Shown piece after piece: positions 61,372 to 64,000 of a stretch of 64,000 nt of DNA. The DNA comes from Lapidilactobacillus dextrinicus DSM 20335 (GTDB lineage: Bacteria; Bacillota; Bacilli; Lactobacillales; Lactobacillaceae). The notes below the pieces were generated by a model, which was not told the origin of the DNA, did not search any database, and was given only the letters and a program-made list of their open reading frames with translations. A program made the position numbers and the translations under genes. The stretch covers positions 186,001 to 250,000 of the forward strand of contig NZ_AYYK01000004.1 in assembly GCF_001436095.1 (NCBI RefSeq), in the 5' to 3' direction. Within the stretch, counting starts at the first letter, position 1. Each line of letters begins with the position of its first letter.

Positions 61372-61938
61372 CTATACGACTCGTGAACGATTAGTTGATG
61401 GTTTATCCTGACGTAAATTCTGATAATTAACGTCAACGTGAACTTGTCTTTGGCCTAGTAATTGTTGTAATTCTTGACGAATTTCTGTCGTTAACACTTC
61501 GGTTTGATTAATCAATGACGATGTGCGCTTGAGTTGGCCTTTTATTTTAACGTTAATCTTATTCTTCGTGGCACGAATATTCACATGTGGCCGCTCGACA
61601 AAATCACGAGTTGAGAGTTTAGAACGAACTAAACCTTCAATGGCACGTTTATCCAGCGTTAAACGTCCACCTTCAGATTCAAGCTCAAAGTTTTGCTGAC
61701 TACGTGGATAAAAGATAATCACAAGTATGCCGAGAACTAATAAGATTGCAAAACCACTGGCTATCCAGAATAAATACTGCTGAAAGTATTCATTGGTTAA
61801 AAGATCAATAATGAATTGCCAACGGGGAATTCTAATATAATCACCAACATAAGGCGCACAGAGTATCATCATCGTCAGTAGAACTGATAACAATAACAGA
61901 CTCAATAGAATCACTAATGCTTTAAGCCAACGATTCAT
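61372..61938 (-). CDS. amaP: Alkaline shock response membrane anchor protein AmaP
   Basis: A 188-residue protein with two N-terminal helices (~8-30 and ~55-76) and a cytoplasmic domain (GRLTLDKRAIEGLVRSKLSTRDFVERPHVNIRATKNKINVKIKGQL). This domain binds Asp23. First gene of the amaP-DUF2273-asp23-glsB operon. Confidence 0.88.
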   Translation of the reverse strand: MNRWLKALVILLSLLLLSVLLTMMILCAPYVGDYIRIPRWQFIIDLLTNEYFQQYLFWIASGFAILLVLGILVIIFYPRSQQNFELESEGGRLTLDKRAIEGLVRSKLSTRDFVERPHVNIRATKNKINVKIKGQLKRTSSLINQTEVLTTEIRQELQQLLGQRQVHVDVNYQNLRQDKPSTNRSRVV

Positions 61939-62020
61939 GCACTCCCTCCTTATTTAGTACACTCACCTCTATCAACCAAAATTATCAAAAATAATTTGTG
62001 ATAAGTAGGGAAAGACTAAT

Positions 62021-62914
62021 TTACAAGTTAATCGCTTGACCACCCGTCACACCATAAATTTGTGCAGTAACATAACTGGCGTCATTTGAAGCCAAGAAGA
62101 CATAAACTGGTGCTAGTTCAGCTGGTTGACCTGCTCGTTGTAGCAAAGCATCTTGACCAAATTCCGGCAAGGCGTCTTTTGGTTGGCCTTGATCTAATTG
62201 CAATGGCGTCCAGATTGGACCCGGTGCTACCCCGTTAACTCGAATTCCCTTTTCAGCGAGTTCCTTGGCTAAACCAACGGTGAAGTTCGCAATTGCGGAT
62301 TTAGTTGCTGCGTAATCCAATAAATGAGCACTAGGACTAAACGCCTGGACCGAAGTAGTCGTTACAATGCTACTACCAGCTGGTAAATGCGGTAAAGCCG
62401 CCTGAACCAACGCAAACTGAGAAATAATATTGACAGTAAAAGTATCTCTCACCTGTTGAATTGGAAGTTTAGTGATGGTTGGTTGCGAAATCTGTTGTGC
62501 TGCATTTAAAACTAACGTGTCTAAACCACCCAATGCAGCCACAGTTTGATCAACAAGCTGTTGTGGTGCTGCTTCATCGCGTAAATCAAATGGTAATAAG
62601 ACGGCTTTGCGGCCTGCATCTTTAATATAATGCTCAACCTCATGCGCATCTGCTTCTTCGCCAGGATAAAACTGAAACGCCACATCGGCGCCTTCCCTGG
62701 CAAAAGCAATGGCAGCTGCACGACCAATACCAGAATCACCGCCAGTAATTAAAACACGGCGATTTTCTAGTTTTTGGTGGCCCACATAACTGGTTTCACC
62801 ACAATCAGGCTCCGGCTTCATTTTGCTTTGTAAAGCCGGTGTTGCTTGATCTTGCTTGACAAATTTGTCAGTGTGATATAGATCGCGTGGATCTTTTAAA
62901 TTAGGTTCCGTCAC
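62021..62914 (-). CDS. Short-chain dehydrogenase/reductase, YhdF/stress type
   Basis: An approximately 297-residue SDR with an N-terminal extension (LKDPRDLYHTDKF) seen in the stress-related YhdF/YghA group. The cofactor motif is ITGGDSGIGRAAA, with NAA (~140) and catalytic YAATK (~210). The start is placed at GTG 62914 with GGAGG seven bases upstream; the ATG at 62920 touches the ribosome site. Monocistronic. Substrate unknown. Confidence 0.88.
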   Translation of the reverse strand: MTEPNLKDPRDLYHTDKFVKQDQATPALQSKMKPEPDCGETSYVGHQKLENRRVLITGGDSGIGRAAAIAFAREGADVAFQFYPGEEADAHEVEHYIKDAGRKAVLLPFDLRDEAAPQQLVDQTVAALGGLDTLVLNAAQQISQPTITKLPIQQVRDTFTVNIISQFALVQAALPHLPAGSSIVTTTSVQAFSPSAHLLDYAATKSAIANFTVGLAKELAEKGIRVNGVAPGPIWTPLQLDQGQPKDALPEFGQDALLQRAGQPAELAPVYVFLASNDASYVTAQIYGVTGGQAINL

Positions 62915-63102
62915 ACTCATCCCTCCTTTATAAACTAATGTTATAATATTGCCTTACTCAAAAATAGTTTTTTGCTCACACTGTGTATATTAATTGATTA
63001 AAGTTTAGCAACTGCTTACTATAATATATGTATAATCAATAATTATTTATAAAATAGCGTTTTTATTAAATGATCAATTTCAAGGAAAAGAGGCTCAAAA
63101 AA

Positions 63103-64000
63103 TTGCTCACTTATTATGAAATTAATGAAAAAAGTGGAATCAAAAAAGGGACGCAAGAACATGGTAACTGGTTGGTTTTATCTAAAGCGACAGCGTCTGA
63201 GCAGCAACAAGTGATTGAAACATATCAATTGCCCCAAGATATTTTTAAAGGTGCTGATGAAGCTGAAGAAATTGCTCGTTTTGAAGAGATGTCCAACTCA
63301 AAATTGGGCGACTTTAAGATTTTGTCCATTACAGATTTATCTGCTGAGACTGAAGTAAAAATTGAAGCGCGCTTAGAACCTTTGATTTTTATCATTGCGT
63401 CTCATCAAATTATCACCTATATCGGTGACAATTCGATTGCCGTTAAGCGCTTCGTCGAGAAATATCCAACTGAAGTCACCTCAACGGCAAAATTGCTAGG
63501 CTTAATGGTACTGATGATCTATACCCACTACATTAAAGAACTATTGACAATCAAAAAGACAATCGATCAGCTAGATCAATCTGCGCGAAAAACCACTGAA
63601 ACTGCTGAATTGCATCGCTTAGCCGATACTGAACGCGATGTCGTTTTTTTAGATCATACTTTACGCGGACAGAAGAAGATTCTTAGTCATTTATGGGATG
63701 ACGCCGATTTTATTCAAGAACTTGATGACGATCGCCTTCTTTATAACATTCGGCTACGCCAAGAATACGCCGAAGAACTTATTAATATTTATCGCGATCT
63801 TTTAGAAACGGTTGGTGGACTTTTCAATGACATGATGAATAACAATCTAAATCACTTAATGAAATACCTTGACTCAGCTGCGTTGATTATTTCAATTCCT
63901 GCCCTTATTTCCGGTATTTGGGGAATGAATACTGGTGGCTTGCCTGGAAAGGGATCAACACTTGGCTTCATGATTGTCATGGCTTTAGCAATCGTTTTGA
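63103..64000 (+). CDS. CorA family divalent cation transporter (truncated by window edge)
   Basis: The open frame runs off the right edge. About 260 residues of soluble, helical domain precede a first membrane helix with the signature GIWGMN (in LISGIWGMNTGGLPG), the CorA selectivity motif for Mg2+ and related ions. The start is placed at TTG 63103 after AGAGG; an ATG at 63070 in the same frame has no ribosome site. C-terminal helix not visible. Confidence 0.88.
   Translation, partial: MLTYYEINEKSGIKKGTQEHGNWLVLSKATASEQQQVIETYQLPQDIFKGADEAEEIARFEEMSNSKLGDFKILSITDLSAETEVKIEARLEPLIFIIASHQIITYIGDNSIAVKRFVEKYPTEVTSTAKLLGLMVLMIYTHYIKELLTIKKTIDQLDQSARKTTETAELHRLADTERDVVFLDHTLRGQKKILSHLWDDADFIQELDDDRLLYNIRLRQEYAEELINIYRDLLETVGGLFNDMMNNNLNHLMKYLDSAALIISIPALISGIWGMNTGGLPGKGSTLGFMIVMALAIVL

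Noticed and set aside
1-64000. CRISPR arrays, insertion sequences, rRNA genes, replication origin
   Set aside because: I saw no regularly spaced direct repeats, no transposase gene, no rRNA sequence and no DnaA-box cluster in the window.

Overview
The window is a low-GC Firmicutes chromosome segment that best fits the Lactobacillaceae. The evidence is AT-rich codon use, strong AAGGAGG-type ribosome binding sites, several likely TTG starts, T-box leaders upstream of glyQS and hisS-aspS, a C69 dipeptidase (pepD), a DUF3013 gene next to prmA, and the AmaP/DUF2273/Asp23/GlsB envelope-stress cluster. I cannot name the species from the sequence alone. Most of it is conserved core genome read from the minus strand; the accessory material is between about 51.9 and 55.3 kb.

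Layout. 1-10 kb: a truncated ABC-type permease and a methyltransferase; a threonine-synthase-like protein that has lost its catalytic lysine, behind a cre-like site and a small upstream ORF; a SufT-like protein, a HAD phosphatase, an aldo/keto reductase, a tautomerase; a PgaC/PgaD-type polysaccharide synthase pair whose glycosyltransferase is frameshifted; and dipeptidase pepD. 10-19 kb: a tightly packed, overlapping run trmK-nif3-pepT-aroE-aroF-aroB-aroC-aroA-aroK, covering the shikimate pathway except 3-dehydroquinase. 19-22 kb: rpoD and dnaG. 22.4-25.5 kb: an oppositely oriented TrpXYZ-type ABC importer (substrate-binding gene frameshifted) preceded by a consensus promoter, a 19-codon leader peptide with one Trp codon, and mutually exclusive hairpins ending in an intrinsic terminator.

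25.5-34 kb: glyQS with a glycine T-box and an extra long nested hairpin, then recO, era, cdd, dgkA, ybeY, phoH, yqeY and rpsU, a conserved translation, RNA-decay and repair block. 34-41 kb: a PDRP-type kinase/phosphatase gene with a cre-like site, nfo, yitT, msrA, aspS, hisS and the hisS T-box. 41-51.6 kb: an SH3b amidase, dtd, relA, rsmE, prmA, DUF3013 and asnB. 51.9-53.7 kb: tRNA-Ser(CGA) followed by a small prophage-like remnant with an operator-containing promoter, two tiny hydrophobic or amphipathic peptides, an HTH protein, a truncated SecB-like gene and two candidate small RNAs. 53.7-64 kb: small hypothetical genes, a decayed toxin-like transcript, apt, recJ, class A sortase, the Asp23 cluster, a short-chain dehydrogenase and a truncated CorA-type transporter.

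The candidates I rate most worth following are: (1) the leader-peptide attenuator in front of the TrpXYZ-type importer; (2) a structured intergenic element of about 150-175 bp found twice (near rpoD and near yitT), whose stems differ by compensatory changes; (3) the threonine-synthase-like pseudoenzyme; (4) the peptide-encoding remnant behind tRNA-Ser. Two genes are each broken by one missing base in an A run, so sequencing error must be excluded first.
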